Assembly: GCA_039818985.1 (NCBI GenBank)
Contig: JBCBSU010000002.1
Location: 124,001 to 188,000, forward strand
Direction: 5' to 3'
DNA: 64,000 bases
From: Pseudomonadota bacterium
Lineage (GTDB): Bacteria; Pseudomonadota; Alphaproteobacteria; Sphingomonadales; Sphingomonadaceae
The notes under the pieces: generated by a model
What the model was told of the DNA's origin: nothing
What the model saw: only the letters and a program-made list of their open reading frames with translations
The model's database searches: none
Program-made: the position numbers and the translations under genes
In this document: positions 33,953 to 44,872 of the stretch, one piece after another
How positions within the stretch are numbered: the first letter of the stretch is position 1
How the letters are laid out: each line of letters starts with the position of its first letter

Positions 33953-34848
33953 GCGCCGCTGCAGCCCTGCCGCTGCGGGCGATGCTGTTCGTCCCCGGTG
34001 ATTCCGAGCGCAAACAGATCAAATCGCTGAGCAGCGGTGCCGATGCGGTGATCATCGATCTGGAAGATTCGGTCGTCCCCGAAAGGCGTCAAGAGGCGCG
34101 CATCCTGACCCGTGATTTCATTGCCGCACACCGCCATGACGATAATGCGCCCGATCTCTGGCTGCGGATCAATCCGCTCGACACCCCGGACGCCGAAGAA
34201 GATATCGAAACAGTGCTGCAGGCGCAGCCGGTCGGCATCGTGCTGCCCAAATGCACCGGGCCGGAACAGGTGACCGAGCTTGACCAGCTGCTGTTCGAAC
34301 GCGAGCGCCATGCAGGGATTGTCGAGGGCAGCACCGCGATCCTGCCGATCGTCACCGAAACTCCCGGTGCAGCGATGACGCTGCACCGCTATCTGCGGGG
34401 CAATTTCGTGGGCAAGGCGCGACTGGCCGGGCTGAGCTGGGGTGCGGAAGATTTAAGCGCCGCCATTGGCGCATCGCGCAAGCGCGAGAGTGATGGCAGC
34501 TGGACCTTCCCCTATCAGATGGTGCGCGCCCAGCTGCTGCTCACCGCGCATGCCCTTGATGTCCAGGCGATCGACACACTGCACGCCGATTTTCATGATA
34601 CCGAAGGGCTGATCGCCTATGCCGGAAACGGGCGCAGCGATGGCTTTTCCGGCATGTTGGCGATCCACCCGGCGCAGGTCGAGCCGATCCAGAAGGCTTT
34701 TACGTCCAGCGCGGAAGAGATTGCCGAAGCCGAAGCCGTGGTCGCCGCCTTTGCCGCCAATCCCGGTGCAGGCGCGGTCTCACTCGACGGCAAGATGCTC
34801 GACCGACCGCATCTGAAACTCGCCGAACGTATCCTTGCGCAGCGATAA
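33949..34848 (+). CDS. CitE-like CoA ester lyase (HpcH/HpaI aldolase family)
   Basis: 299 aa. 'LRAMLFVPGDSERKQIKSLSSGADAVIIDLEDSVVPERR' is the family start; 'VLPKCTGPEQVTEL', 'ILPIVTETPGAA' and 'LAGLSWGAEDLSAAIGASRKRE' line the Mg-acyl-CoA site. Related enzymes cleave or form malyl-CoA, methylmalyl-CoA or citramalyl-CoA. Coupling to a MaoC hydratase suggests consecutive steps on a C4-C5 CoA thioester. The exact substrate is inferred only. A 235-base gap without a gene follows. Confidence 0.9.
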   Translation: MSAAAALPLRAMLFVPGDSERKQIKSLSSGADAVIIDLEDSVVPERRQEARILTRDFIAAHRHDDNAPDLWLRINPLDTPDAEEDIETVLQAQPVGIVLPKCTGPEQVTELDQLLFERERHAGIVEGSTAILPIVTETPGAAMTLHRYLRGNFVGKARLAGLSWGAEDLSAAIGASRKRESDGSWTFPYQMVRAQLLLTAHALDVQAIDTLHADFHDTEGLIAYAGNGRSDGFSGMLAIHPAQVEPIQKAFTSSAEEIAEAEAVVAAFAANPGAGAVSLDGKMLDRPHLKLAERILAQR

Positions 34849-35030
34849 AGCTTGCACTTTGGGTCAAATGCGCCCACATGGCCGCCATCAGCGCATGTGT
34901 CGCGGCAGAATGGACTGCCCGATCATATCGACAGCGTGAACGCCGGGCCTGGCCCCGAAAAGGGCAAAGAGGCAGACAACCGGATCGGTCGATCCTCCAT
35001 GCGCTAATGTATTTCTGCTTCCCTTTTCAC

Positions 35031-35051
35031 GCGGGACGTTTTGTTTCCCGC
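35031..35051 (+). other. Hairpin in the leader of the RNA helicase gene
   Basis: GCGGGA (35031-35036) pairs with TCCCGC (35046-35051) around a T-rich loop, 54-74 bases before the helicase start. No T-run follows, so it is not a terminator. The 256-bp interval from 34849 to 35104 otherwise shows no gene; the leader may be structured, as is common for cold-responsive helicase mRNAs. Confidence 0.35.
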
Positions 35052-35104
35052 ATCGCCGCGTCCGGCAGAAACCGGCGCGCGCTGTGCCTTATATAAGGTT
35101 TTTT

Positions 35105-36664
35105 ATGTCCTATTTTGATGAACTCGGCCTCGCCGAACCCATTGTCCGCGCATTGGCCAAAAAAGGCTATGCCGATCCCACGCCGATCCAGAAACAGGCG
35201 ATCCCGGCGCTGCTGCAAGGCCGCGATCTGTGCGGTATCGCCCAGACGGGTACCGGCAAGACCGCGGCTTTTGCACTGCCCTCGCTGCACCATCTCGCCA
35301 GTGCCAACCGACCACGGCCTTTCCGTGGCTGCCGCATGCTGGTGCTCTCACCCACGCGCGAACTGGCGGCGCAGATTGCCGAGAATATGCGCGGCTATGC
35401 CCGGCACCTGCATCTGTCGGTCGAGACGGTATTCGGCGGTGTGCCGATCAATCGCCAGATCCGCAAGCTGGCCGCCGGCACCGATGTGCTGGTGGCGACA
35501 CCGGGGCGGCTGCTCGATCTGGTCGATCAGCGCGCGCTTCAGCTTCGCGATGTCGAGATTTTCGTGCTCGATGAAGCGGATCAAATGATGGATCTGGGCT
35601 TTATTGTGCCGCTGAAGCGCATCGACCGGTTGTTGCCGAAGCAACGCCAGAGCCTGTTCTTCTCCGCCACCATGCCCAAGGCGATTGCCGAACTGGGCGC
35701 ACGCTTTCTCAATGATCCGGTGCGGGTCGAGGTGACGCCGCCGGCGACAACCGCCGAGCGGGTCGAGCAACATGTTACCTTCATCAACCAGAAGGAAAAG
35801 CAGGCGCTGCTCACGCTGAAATTGCAGCAATGGGATGTCGAGCGCGCACTGGTCTTTACCCGCACCAAGCACGGGGCCGATCGCGTGGTGCGCTATCTCA
35901 CCGGGGCAGGTCTTGCCGCCGCTGCTATCCATGGCAACAAGTCCCAGGCCCAGCGCACTACGGCTTTGCAGGGCTTTCGCGATGGCCGGGTGAAGATCCT
36001 CGTTGCCACCGACATCGCCGCGCGCGGCATCGATGTGTCGGGTGTCAGCCATGTGATCAATTACGAGATCCCCAATGTCCCCGAACAATATGTCCACCGC
36101 ATCGGTCGCACCGCACGCGCCGGCGCCGATGGCCAGGCGTTCAGCTTTGTCGCCCCCGATGAGAAGGTCTATCTGCGCGATATCGAACGGCTGACAGGTG
36201 TGCGGATGACGCCGATGCGGCTGCCTGAAGGCTTTGTCGAGGCGGCTGCGGCGCTGCCCGGCCCGGCCCGGATACAAAAGGGACCATCCCCAAAAAGGCA
36301 AAGGCCCGGCAATCGCGCCGACAAGCGAGACGAGAAGCGTGACGAAAGGCGTGAAGGCCGACACGCTGAGCGCCGTTCCGACAACCGTTCCGGCCGACGC
36401 CAAGCCCGGCCGCGGGATAGCGTGACGGAGGCGCGCCAGGATAAACGGGAGGCGCGCAGCAGTTACGACCCTGCCGCTTACCACGAAAGCGATACGGCGG
36501 CACCGGCGTCCAGACCGAAAAAGCCCAAATCGCGCAACCGGAAGCCCTATCCGCATGGCAAGGCGAAGCGCCAGTCGACACAGGCCGATCCTCGCGGCGG
36601 TGGCAAGCCGATGCAGCGGCGACGTAGCGGCAAGCCGCCGCAACAGCGTGGAACACGGGGCTAA
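35105..36664 (+). CDS. rhlE: DEAD-box ATP-dependent RNA helicase (RhlE type)
   Basis: 519 aa from the ATG in 'MSYFDELGLAEPI', the usual RhlE start. Motifs: Q motif 'PTPIQKQAIPALLQGRDL', 'AQTGTGKTAAF', 'PTRELAAQI', DEAD in 'VLDEADQMMDLGF', 'SATMP', 'HRIGRTARAG'. From about residue 395 the tail is a low-complexity basic region full of R, K, D and E ('RDEKRDERREGRHAER'), ending in a G/R/Q-rich stretch, probably RNA-binding. RhlE-type helicases act in ribosome assembly and mRNA decay. Confidence 0.95.
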   Translation: MSYFDELGLAEPIVRALAKKGYADPTPIQKQAIPALLQGRDLCGIAQTGTGKTAAFALPSLHHLASANRPRPFRGCRMLVLSPTRELAAQIAENMRGYARHLHLSVETVFGGVPINRQIRKLAAGTDVLVATPGRLLDLVDQRALQLRDVEIFVLDEADQMMDLGFIVPLKRIDRLLPKQRQSLFFSATMPKAIAELGARFLNDPVRVEVTPPATTAERVEQHVTFINQKEKQALLTLKLQQWDVERALVFTRTKHGADRVVRYLTGAGLAAAAIHGNKSQAQRTTALQGFRDGRVKILVATDIAARGIDVSGVSHVINYEIPNVPEQYVHRIGRTARAGADGQAFSFVAPDEKVYLRDIERLTGVRMTPMRLPEGFVEAAAALPGPARIQKGPSPKRQRPGNRADKRDEKRDERREGRHAERRSDNRSGRRQARPRDSVTEARQDKREARSSYDPAAYHESDTAAPASRPKKPKSRNRKPYPHGKAKRQSTQADPRGGGKPMQRRRSGKPPQQRGTRG

Positions 36665-36766
36665 ACGCATGGCCGAATTGCCAGTGTTGGCAAAAAAATA
36701 ACCATCGCGTGCTTAAGAACTGCGTGGGTTTGCCGTCATTATTCTCAATCAGGAGAAGGGCATATA

Positions 36767-37873
36767 ATGGCGACGCAATCTCAGCCGGCTTTCGGCGATC
36801 AGCAGCAGGCACCGTCCAGCTTCGGCAAAAAGGTCAAAACCTATTTTGGCTGGAATGAGGCGGCGCCCGCTGAAAAATCTCCGCGGCAGCAAAAGGTCGA
36901 AAAAATCTATGGCTTTCTCGAAGCGGCACAGCTGGAGCCAACCCCCGAAGCCTATCGGCTGGGCTGGGAATATCATTATGGTGCCAACCAGAAGCTGTGC
37001 CTCGAAATTGACGCCATCCTCGAAGATCGCGGTACCATCCCGCTGGGCAGCGTTTACGAGCTGACCGAGAAACACCTCAATATTCTTGATTTCTCGGAGC
37101 TCACCAAGCTGATCAACAGCGGTTCACAGGTGCTGCGCCAGGGCCATAAGGTCATTTCCGACAATCGCGGTGAAAGCCGTGGCTACAGCACGGCCCTGAA
37201 AAGGGAAATTGCGCAGATTGAGGATCTGGACACAGGCAATGAGAGCCTGAGAAACCTGCTCAACCTGACCGATACCATGATCAAGAAATCGCAGGAGGCC
37301 GAACGGCAGCTGAAAGAGGCTGAGAGCAATGTCGTCAACATGCGCAAAAAGCTCGATGATGCAAACCAGAAGGCAGAAACCGACCAGCTCACCGGACTAC
37401 CCAATCGCTGGGCTTTTGAGGCGGTGCTGAAAGATGCGGTGGCCCAGTCGAAGCAATATTTCGAGCCGCTATCGGTGGCGTTTGTCGATATCGACCATTT
37501 CAAGGTGATCAACGATACCCATGGCCATGATGTCGGCGACCGTGTGCTCAAGCGCGTCGCCGAGACACTGGACAGCATGTCCGATGACCAGTGCCATCTG
37601 GCGCGCCATGGCGGCGAAGAATTTGTCATCCTGTTTGCCGACAAGACGCCGCAACAGGCATTCGAGATCGTCGACAGCACCCGCGCCGACCTGGCCGGCC
37701 AGACCCTGACCAACCGCGAGAATGACGAACCCATCGGCACCGTCAGCTTCTCTGCCGGCATTGCCGCGCTGGCGGGCGATGGCGACCCGCGCGCCATGCT
37801 GCGAAGGGCCGATGCCGCACTTTATTCCGCCAAGGAAAGCGGTCGCAACCAGGTGATCATCGATCAGAGCTGA
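36767..37873 (+). CDS. GGDEF domain diguanylate cyclase
   Basis: 368 aa. Residues about 1-165 form an uncharacterised helical N-terminal region, 170-205 a coiled coil, and 205-368 the GGDEF domain: 'TDQLTGLPNRWAFE', 'VDIDHFKVINDTHGHDVGDRVLKRVA' and the active-site loop GGEEF. It should make c-di-GMP. Five residues before GGEEF there is no RxxD, so product feedback through the primary I-site is missing. No membrane segment is seen; cytosolic. AGGAGAAGG is placed well before the ATG. Confidence 0.93.
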   Translation: MATQSQPAFGDQQQAPSSFGKKVKTYFGWNEAAPAEKSPRQQKVEKIYGFLEAAQLEPTPEAYRLGWEYHYGANQKLCLEIDAILEDRGTIPLGSVYELTEKHLNILDFSELTKLINSGSQVLRQGHKVISDNRGESRGYSTALKREIAQIEDLDTGNESLRNLLNLTDTMIKKSQEAERQLKEAESNVVNMRKKLDDANQKAETDQLTGLPNRWAFEAVLKDAVAQSKQYFEPLSVAFVDIDHFKVINDTHGHDVGDRVLKRVAETLDSMSDDQCHLARHGGEEFVILFADKTPQQAFEIVDSTRADLAGQTLTNRENDEPIGTVSFSAGIAALAGDGDPRAMLRRADAALYSAKESGRNQVIIDQS

Positions 37874-37907
37874 GGCGGCAGGCCGAGTATCCTGACGCAC
37901 CAAAACA

Positions 37908-39503
37908 TTAATGGCGGAAGTGGCGCATTCCGGTAAACACCATCGCCAGCCCTGCCTCATCGGCAGCGCCAATCACCTCATCGTCGCGGATCGAGCCGCC
38001 CGGCTGAATCACCGCGCTGGCACCGGCCTCGACCGCCGCCATCAGACCATCGGCAAAGGGAAAGAACGCATCCGAGGCAACGGCTGAACCCCTGGTCAGC
38101 GGCTCGGCCCAGCCATGGGTTTCGGCGGCTTCCTCGGCTTTGGCAAAGGCGATGCGGGCGCTGTCGCGGCGGTTCATCTGCCCCGCACCGATACCTGCGG
38201 TCTGGCCGTCCCTGGCATAAACAATTGCGTTGGATTTGACGTGCTTGGCGACAGTCCAGGCGAACAGGCAATCCTGCAATTCCTGTTCGCTCGGCGCGCG
38301 CTTGGTGACCACCTTGAGATCATCGCGCGACACCGCGCCATTGTCCCGGCTCTGGATCAGCCAGCCCCCGGCGATGGTCTTGGCCATAATCCCGCCGCGC
38401 GTCGCGTCGGGCAGATCGCCGGTCAGCAGCAGCCGCAGATTCTTCTTTGCCGCAAACACCGCGCGCGCCGCTTCATCGGCAGCGGGCGCGCAAACCACTT
38501 CGGTGAAGATGCTGGTGATCGCCTCTGCGGTTGCGACATCGAGCGGGCAATTGACCGCGACAATGCCGCCAAAGGCCGACACGCTGTCACATGCCAGCGC
38601 CTTTTGATAGGCTTCGAGCAATGTTTCACCGCTCGCCACGCCGCAGGGATTGGCATGTTTGACAATCACTACGGTCGGTGGACCGCCAGCAAATTCGGCA
38701 ACCAGCTCGAGCGCAGCATCGGCATCATTATAATTGTTATAACTCAGTGCTTTGCCTTGTAGCTGCTCGGCCTGGGCGATGCCCTGTCCGGTCGGTCCGG
38801 CGGGTAGGTAAAGTGCCGCCTGCTGGTGCGGATTCTCGCCATAGCGCAGCGTATCGCCACGCTGTGCCACCATTGGCAGTGTCTCGGGAAAGGCCTGACC
38901 CTGATCGGCAAAGCCGAACCAGCTGGCGATCATGCTGTCATAGGTCGCGGTCGCGGCGAATGCCTTGGCCGCCATGCGCTTGCGGAAATCAAGGCTGGTG
39001 GCATTGTTGCCGCTATCGAGCTCGGCGATCAGCGTTTCATAGTCCGCCGGATCGGTAATGATGGTGACATAGGCATGATTCTTCGCCGCAGAACGCACCA
39101 TGCTGGGCCCGCCAATATCGATATTCTCGATAATCTCCGGCCGGTCGGCGCCGCTCATCACCGTCTGGGCAAAGGGGTAGAGATTGACCACCACCAGATC
39201 GATCGCGCCAATGCCATGGGTCTCCATTGCAGCGGCATGATCGGCATTGTCGCGCACCGCCAGCAAGCCGCCATGGACCATCGGGTGCAGAGTCTTGACC
39301 CGGCCGTCCATCATCTCGGGAAAGCCGGTGACATCGGAGACATCGCGCACCTCCAGCCCGGCCTCGCGCAACGCCTTGGCGGTGCCGCCGGTGGAAACCA
39401 GCTCAACCCCGGAGGCTGCCAGCTTCTGGCCCAGCGGCACCAGTCCGGTCTTGTCGGACACCGAGAGCAGAGCCCGTTTGATGGTGATGCTGTCGCTGCC
39501 CAT
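37908..39503 (-). CDS. purH: Bifunctional AICAR transformylase / IMP cyclohydrolase
   Basis: 531 aa from the ATG at 39503; the frame is open 13 codons upstream without support. The N-terminal MGS-like IMP cyclohydrolase domain starts '[42 protein letters not shown]'. The transformylase half has '[19 protein letters not shown]' (catalytic K-H) and '[11 protein letters not shown]'. The last two steps of de novo purine synthesis. It starts 8 bp after the heparinase-like gene stop at the end of a minus-strand run. Confidence 0.97.
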   Translation of the reverse strand: MGSDSITIKRALLSVSDKTGLVPLGQKLAASGVELVSTGGTAKALREAGLEVRDVSDVTGFPEMMDGRVKTLHPMVHGGLLAVRDNADHAAAMETHGIGAIDLVVVNLYPFAQTVMSGADRPEIIENIDIGGPSMVRSAAKNHAYVTIITDPADYETLIAELDSGNNATSLDFRKRMAAKAFAATATYDSMIASWFGFADQGQAFPETLPMVAQRGDTLRYGENPHQQAALYLPAGPTGQGIAQAEQLQGKALSYNNYNDADAALELVAEFAGGPPTVVIVKHANPCGVASGETLLEAYQKALACDSVSAFGGIVAVNCPLDVATAEAITSIFTEVVCAPAADEAARAVFAAKKNLRLLLTGDLPDATRGGIMAKTIAGGWLIQSRDNGAVSRDDLKVVTKRAPSEQELQDCLFAWTVAKHVKSNAIVYARDGQTAGIGAGQMNRRDSARIAFAKAEEAAETHGWAEPLTRGSAVASDAFFPFADGLMAAVEAGASAVIQPGGSIRDDEVIGAADEAGLAMVFTGMRHFRH

Positions 39504-39511
39504 TGCTTTTC

Positions 39512-41359
39512 CTATCCCATTTTCCTGAGGATCCAGCCACAATTGCCACCGCCCGGACCGATCTCGTCGCTGATCACCACCTGCTTTGTCGGCCGCGGCC
39601 GGTTATGGCCATCGACCCACAGGCTGTCCTCCACCGCCAGCTTGGCATTGGTCGCGCGCAGCTGCCACAGCTGGCCGTCCTCCAGCCGCAGCAGCACCGC
39701 CTGGCCATCGCCGGTACCGTGCGCCTCAACATGCTCGCCCAGATGAAAGCGGATGGCAAAAGGCAGGCTGGTAAAGCGCGTCTTGCGGGCCTTGGCACTC
39801 TGCGCCGAAGGCAGCAGCAAATCCTCGCCGCGCAGCTCGCTGCCATCGGAGCGGAGCAGCAATATTCGCCGGTGAATCAGGCCATGGCGATGGCTATAGC
39901 CGTCATGGCTCATCTCCAAGCGCGTCGCCTCATCGACCTCGCGCCGCTCCAGCTCCACCTCGCCAACGCCCTTGCCCAAACGTCCCTTGGGCAGAATCGC
40001 GGTGCTGTTGAGATTGTCGAGGCACAGGGTGGAATGTGCAGCGGTGGCACGTAACCCCTGTGACAGCCTCGCACTTATCACCGCGCCGACCGCCGAGGCA
40101 CCGCCGCAGCTGGTGATGATCCGCTGACCATTGCTCGACATTTCAAATGCCAGGGTGGAGGCACAGCCGGTGGCGGCATGGCGGGCAATGGGTGGCGGAC
40201 CGGCATCAACCAGAACCACGGTGCGCCCGGCGGGAATGCGCTGATAGCCCCAATAGCGCGCCTGACGCAGCGGCCGCGCAATGATCCCGCTACGATCGAT
40301 CAGATGACCTACGGTTGCTGCGTCGAGTGCTGGCGCACCCTGCCAGCCGGCGAGGCTGCCATCATCATGGGTAACACCCTGAAACGCCGCGACCGCCATG
40401 TCGAGCGCATCATGCACGGCGTCAGGCAGGTCAGCCTCCTCGCTCTGGTCATAGAGTGAGCGCAGCACCGAAAGCACCGCAATCGCCTGAAACTGCTCCA
40501 TCGGCGCGCGCGAAAACACACCGCCATCTGCACCGAATGTGCCCAGCATTGCCCGACGCAAACCCGCCTCGCCATAGACACGGCGCGGATGGCCATCAGG
40601 CAGCAGCAGCGACGCTGCTACCACCCCGGCCCATGCGGTCAGCCGCCCTATGCCGGGATCGGCCTTATTGGCGGTACGGTCGAGATGGCGCGCGGTCACT
40701 GCCAACTGGGTCAATACCCGCTTGCGATGGGCCCGGTCGCGACCGCCGATGATTAGCGGCGCATAGGCCGCGCAGTTGATCAACCGCCACGCGGCGACAT
40801 CGGGGCGCCAGGCCGGCGGCTTGAAATTTTCGCCATGGCGCGACAACCATTGTTGCACCAGCCGCTCGGCCAGCTCACGCACCTTGTCGCGCGGCGCAGC
40901 GGCGGCCAGATCGCGCAGCCAGCCGAAACCGTGCAGATAATCCTGAAAACCCGGGGGCAGCTTCATGGTATCGAAATCATAATCGCGGACCGGTTGTTGC
41001 AGCCCGAGATAGCGGAAATGCCCGGCGCGAATCGCGGTGCCGCGCGCCGCATTGCCGGCAATCGGATCGGCAGGCACCATCAACAGCCGCAGCGGCGCGC
41101 TGGCCTTGAGCCGTAATTTGTGCAGCGGCGTCCGCCAGGTCAGGCGATAGACACTGTTGATCAGCCGTTCGGACAGCGACAGCCCCTTGTCATCATCGCC
41201 GCGAATGACCAGCGCCCGATCGGCAATAGGCCCGGATACATCGGCATCGGCAGCGCCAACAGGCCCGACCGAAGCATCAGGCTCCGGCGTTGTAGCGGAA
41301 GTGGCGGGGGGCGTTTCGATCGCCCGATGCTTCAGGTCACGACCCGGTTCTGCGTTCAT
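39512..41359 (-). CDS. Heparinase II/III family protein
   Basis: 615 aa. An N-terminal alpha/alpha toroid ('[20 protein letters not shown]', '[29 protein letters not shown]') is followed by the heparinase II/III C-terminal beta domain ('[49 protein letters not shown]'). No signal peptide is obvious. Members are polysaccharide lyases or related; in sphingomonads this gene is regularly found by purH. The substrate is unknown. Its ATG overlaps the rpe stop (ATGA). Confidence 0.9.
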   Translation of the reverse strand: MNAEPGRDLKHRAIETPPATSATTPEPDASVGPVGAADADVSGPIADRALVIRGDDDKGLSLSERLINSVYRLTWRTPLHKLRLKASAPLRLLMVPADPIAGNAARGTAIRAGHFRYLGLQQPVRDYDFDTMKLPPGFQDYLHGFGWLRDLAAAAPRDKVRELAERLVQQWLSRHGENFKPPAWRPDVAAWRLINCAAYAPLIIGGRDRAHRKRVLTQLAVTARHLDRTANKADPGIGRLTAWAGVVAASLLLPDGHPRRVYGEAGLRRAMLGTFGADGGVFSRAPMEQFQAIAVLSVLRSLYDQSEEADLPDAVHDALDMAVAAFQGVTHDDGSLAGWQGAPALDAATVGHLIDRSGIIARPLRQARYWGYQRIPAGRTVVLVDAGPPPIARHAATGCASTLAFEMSSNGQRIITSCGGASAVGAVISARLSQGLRATAAHSTLCLDNLNSTAILPKGRLGKGVGEVELERREVDEATRLEMSHDGYSHRHGLIHRRILLLRSDGSELRGEDLLLPSAQSAKARKTRFTSLPFAIRFHLGEHVEAHGTGDGQAVLLRLEDGQLWQLRATNAKLAVEDSLWVDGHNRPRPTKQVVISDEIGPGGGNCGWILRKMG

Positions 41360-42018
41360 TCGCCCCTCAATGTCCTGATATTGGCGGCATAATGATCCGG
41401 TCCACCGCGAAAGGTCGCGGTTCCGGCGACCAGCACATCGGCCCCGGCATCAATGCACAAAGGCGCGGTCCTGGCGTCGACGCCGCCATCGACCTCGAGA
41501 TGGATATCGCGGCCCGTGGCGTCGATAAGTTTACGGATGGCGGCGATTTTCCTCAGCTGGCTGTCGATAAAGCTCTGGCCACCAAAGCCCGGATTGACGC
41601 TCATCACCAGCACCAGATCGACATCATCCAGGATATAATCGAGCACGCTTTCAGGGGTGCCGGGATTGAGCACGACCCCGACCTTTTTCCCGAGCGAACG
41701 GATATGTTGCAGCGTGCGGTGGACATGCGGCCCGGCTTCGGGATGGACGGTGATGATATCAGCCCCCGCCTCGGCGAAAGCGTCGATATAGGCATCGACC
41801 GGCGAGATCATCAGATGCACGTCGAACGGCTTTTCGGTGTGCGGCCGCAGCGCCTTCACCACTGCCGGGCCGATGGTGATATTGGGGACGAAATGCCCGT
41901 CCATCACATCGACATGAATCCAGTCGCATCCGGCCGCGTCAATCGCGCGGATTTCCTCACCCAGACGCGCGAAATCGGCGGACAGAATAGAGGGAGAAAT
42001 AAGCGGTGCGCTGGCCAT
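41356..42018 (-). CDS. rpe: Ribulose-phosphate 3-epimerase
   Basis: 220 aa, typical. '[18 protein letters not shown]', '[21 protein letters not shown]' (metal His/Asp), '[19 protein letters not shown]' and '[30 protein letters not shown]'. A TIM-barrel enzyme interconverting ribulose 5-phosphate and xylulose 5-phosphate in the pentose phosphate pathway. Gap of 115 bp to rsmB upstream; coupled to the heparinase-like gene downstream. Confidence 0.97.
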   Translation of the reverse strand: MASAPLISPSILSADFARLGEEIRAIDAAGCDWIHVDVMDGHFVPNITIGPAVVKALRPHTEKPFDVHLMISPVDAYIDAFAEAGADIITVHPEAGPHVHRTLQHIRSLGKKVGVVLNPGTPESVLDYILDDVDLVLVMSVNPGFGGQSFIDSQLRKIAAIRKLIDATGRDIHLEVDGGVDARTAPLCIDAGADVLVAGTATFRGGPDHYAANIRTLRGE

Positions 42019-42133
42019 GTCCGGCCCCTAACGCGCGCCCTTGGCCATCGCAACCGAAAGCGGCGCATCTGTCCACAAATATGTCCGCTTTTCCATTATC
42101 GCTACGGCCGGAGCAGCGGACCGAATAGCTGGG

Positions 42134-43402
42134 TTAGGGCCGCCGCAGCAGCCGGGCGATAAAAAAGCCGTCCATACCGCCCTGATCGGCGAGATGCTGC
42201 GGCAGGATGCGCAGATGGCCATTCTCATCAGGGTGCAGGCCGACAGGCAGTTCATCGGGCCGGATCGGATTAGTGGCGAAATCGCCATGCGCTTCGAGGA
42301 ACGCTGCCATTTGCTGCTCGCCTTCCTCGGGTTCGAGCGAACAGACCGCGTAAAGCAGCATGCCGCCGGGCCGCACCCATTGGGCCGCGCGTTCGAGCAG
42401 ACGTGCCTGCAAGTCGGCGCGGTCAGCAATATCGCGCGGCCCGATACGGTGCAGCACATCGGGGTGGCGGCGGAAAATGCCGGTCGCGCTGCATGGCGCA
42501 TCGAGCAGCACTGCATCGGCTCGGTTGTCCGGTGCCCAGCGCAGCAGGTCATCGGTAATGATCGTGGCGGTCAGCCGGGTGCGCGCAAGATTGTCCTGCA
42601 GCCGCCGGTTACGCTTTTCCGAGACATCGATCGCAGTCACCTGCCAGCCCGAGGCGCCGAGCTGCATCGTCTTGCCACCCGGCGCGGCGCACAGATCATA
42701 GGCAGTGCGCCCATCACCCCGGCCCAGCAGCCGCACCGCCAGCGCCGCCGACAGATTCTGCACCCACCATGCGCCTGTGTCATAGCCCGGCATGTCCACG
42801 ACCGAGCCGGATTCGCTGAGACGGACATGGTCGGGCATCAACGCCGTCCCTTCGGGCAGGTTTGGCGAAGGGCTATGCTTCAAACCACCACGCAGGGTGA
42901 TATCGACCGGCGGATTGCGCACCAGTCCGGCGCGCGCGGCCTGCACCATGGTCTCGCCCCAATGCGCATGCCAGCGGCTGGCCACGGCATCCGGCAATGT
43001 GGGTATCGCCGGCAGCGCATCACCCGCGCGCATAATTGCCCCGAACACCCCATGCGCCAGCCGTCTCGGTCCGCCGTCCAGCAGCGGCAGGCCGGTGGCC
43101 AGCACCGCATGGGCAGGGGTTTTCAGCACCAACGCCTGCGCCAGCATCATCCGCAACACCGTGCGTACCTTGGCATCATCGGCGAGACGGTTACGGGTGC
43201 GTGCATCGATCAGCGCATCGCAATCGACCAGATGACGCAGGGTCTCCGCTGCTATGGCACGGGCCATCGCCTTGTCCTCGGGCAGCGCGAGATGACGGCA
43301 GGCACGGGCCTCAACCATGTCGAGTGCATCACTGCGGCGCAGCACCGCGTCGAGCATGACAAGCGCGGCGCGGCGCGTGGCTAATCCGGCAATATCGTTC
43401 AT
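42134..43402 (-). CDS. rsmB: 16S rRNA (cytosine-C5)-methyltransferase, RsmB/NOL1-NOP2-Sun family
   Basis: 422 aa. An N-terminal NusB-like helical domain (about 1-140) followed by a SAM methyltransferase: 'YDLCAAPGGKTMQL' (SAM loop), 'ADAVLLDAPCSATGIFRRHPDV' (motif IV with the PC cysteine) and 'LLYAVCSLEPEEGEQQM' (motif VI cysteine). These two cysteines are the catalytic pair of m5C enzymes. RsmB methylates C967 of 16S rRNA in E. coli; the exact target here is inferred. It lies 50 bp after htpX. Confidence 0.92.
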   Translation of the reverse strand: MNDIAGLATRRAALVMLDAVLRRSDALDMVEARACRHLALPEDKAMARAIAAETLRHLVDCDALIDARTRNRLADDAKVRTVLRMMLAQALVLKTPAHAVLATGLPLLDGGPRRLAHGVFGAIMRAGDALPAIPTLPDAVASRWHAHWGETMVQAARAGLVRNPPVDITLRGGLKHSPSPNLPEGTALMPDHVRLSESGSVVDMPGYDTGAWWVQNLSAALAVRLLGRGDGRTAYDLCAAPGGKTMQLGASGWQVTAIDVSEKRNRRLQDNLARTRLTATIITDDLLRWAPDNRADAVLLDAPCSATGIFRRHPDVLHRIGPRDIADRADLQARLLERAAQWVRPGGMLLYAVCSLEPEEGEQQMAAFLEAHGDFATNPIRPDELPVGLHPDENGHLRILPQHLADQGGMDGFFIARLLRRP

Positions 43403-43452
43403 GCAAGGCGGCCTATCGGATCACAATGGCGAAGGCCAGTGTGGTGAAGAGG

Positions 43453-44427
43453 TCAATCGCGGCGCGTCGGGTCGAGCGCGCTGGTGCGCGAGCCTCGCCC
43501 TCCGGAACGCGGCACGCTCGCGCCGCGCCGACCGCGCGCCGACCGGCTGACTACCTCATCGGCAAAGGCGCTACCGCCGCTGACCCCGGCACCATGACCC
43601 TGCGATCCCTGTCCCATTTCCATGGCGATATCCTGCAGCGCGGCAATGCGATCGCCGGTATCGGGATGGGTGGAGAACAGGCTGCGCACACCGGCGGGCA
43701 CGATATAGAGCTGCGCCGCCGCCGGGTTGCGTTCGCTCACCGGGTTGGGGATGCGCTCGGCCTGTCCCGAGATTTTCGCCAGCGCCGAGGCCAGCGCCAT
43801 CGGCTTGCCGCTAATCTCTGCGCCGCCTTTATCCGCACCGAATTCGCGGGTACGGCTGATCGCCATCTGCACGATCATCGCCGCGAACGGCGCGATCAGC
43901 ACCGCGGCCAGCCCGGCGATACCGGCATTGCGGTCGCGGAAGAAAATACCGAAATTGGCGAGCATCGAGATCGCCCCGGCAATGGTCGCAACCATCGTCA
44001 TGATCAGCGTATCGCGGTTCTTCACATGCGCCAGTTCATGCGCCATAACCCCCTCGACCTCGTCGCGATCGAGCATGGAGAGCAGACCGGTGGTCGCGGC
44101 CACGGCAGCATTTTCCGGATTGCGCCCGGTAGCAAAGGCATTGGGATGCGGCGTGTCCATCAGATAGACCTTTGGCATCGGCAAATCGGCATTGCGCGCC
44201 AGCCGCGCGACCATATTATAGAAATCGGGATGGCTCTGGGCATCGACCTCAATCGCATTGTGCATCCTGAGAACGATCTTGTCGGCATTCCAGAAGGTGA
44301 ACAGGTTCATGCCGGCCGCCACCAGCAGTGCGATGACCGCACCGCCCGCACCGCCCAGCGTATAGCCCAGCGCCATGAACAGGGCCGTCAATCCGGCCAG
44401 GAGCATAAGAGTCTTCATTTGGTTCAT
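43453..44427 (-). CDS. htpX: Membrane zinc metalloprotease HtpX
   Basis: 324 aa. Two N-terminal membrane helices ('[16 protein letters not shown]', '[17 protein letters not shown]'), zinc motif HELAH at residues 130-134, two further helices and the third ligand in '[12 protein letters not shown]'. HtpX degrades misfolded inner-membrane proteins with FtsH. The tail is long, basic and arginine-rich ('[20 protein letters not shown]'). Met4 (44418) is an alternative start. It is the first gene of the rsmB-rpe-purH run. Confidence 0.95.
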   Translation of the reverse strand: MNQMKTLMLLAGLTALFMALGYTLGGAGGAVIALLVAAGMNLFTFWNADKIVLRMHNAIEVDAQSHPDFYNMVARLARNADLPMPKVYLMDTPHPNAFATGRNPENAAVAATTGLLSMLDRDEVEGVMAHELAHVKNRDTLIMTMVATIAGAISMLANFGIFFRDRNAGIAGLAAVLIAPFAAMIVQMAISRTREFGADKGGAEISGKPMALASALAKISGQAERIPNPVSERNPAAAQLYIVPAGVRSLFSTHPDTGDRIAALQDIAMEMGQGSQGHGAGVSGGSAFADEVVSRSARGRRGASVPRSGGRGSRTSALDPTRRD

Positions 44428-44571
44428 CTGCGTTCATTCCTGTATTGCCCGGACGTGCCACCCGACGCGCAAAATCGCTTGGAAACCGGCCTTCCGACCC
44501 CATATCATACACCATAATATGATAGCGGAATGACGGTTTTTCAATCCGCAGTGTTATGGGGACAAGACAGC

Positions 44572-44778
44572 ATGGCCAATGAAGCGAGACAGAACGGACT
44601 GGCCCAGCATGTTGCGCCCGCCCGCAAGCGCCCGGCACATGTTACCGCTCCGGCGCACTGGAAAGCGGACCCTGCACCCCGGCCCGAACCGATCACCGAA
44701 GAAGACGAGAAGCGCCGCGCCAATGGTCCGACCCGCTATGGCGACTGGGAATCGAACGGTATTGCCATCGATTTCTGA
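44572..44778 (+). CDS. DUF1674 / SdhAF4-like succinate dehydrogenase assembly factor
   Basis: 68 aa from the ATG at 44572. The C-terminal 'NGPTRYGDWESNGIAIDF' is the DUF1674 signature, shared with the eukaryotic complex II assembly factor SDHAF4, which helps the flavinated SdhA subunit. The rest is basic and disordered-looking. It is monocistronic and divergent from htpX. The sdh genes are not in the window. Confidence 0.88.
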   Translation: MANEARQNGLAQHVAPARKRPAHVTAPAHWKADPAPRPEPITEEDEKRRANGPTRYGDWESNGIAIDF

Positions 44779-44872
44779 GCGTGTTGTTACACTGCAAAGT
44801 TCACGAAGTTCACACCTGTGAAGCACTCTCATAGCCCTCTCTTCTTTAGAATATAGTCGCCTTTTATGGAAT

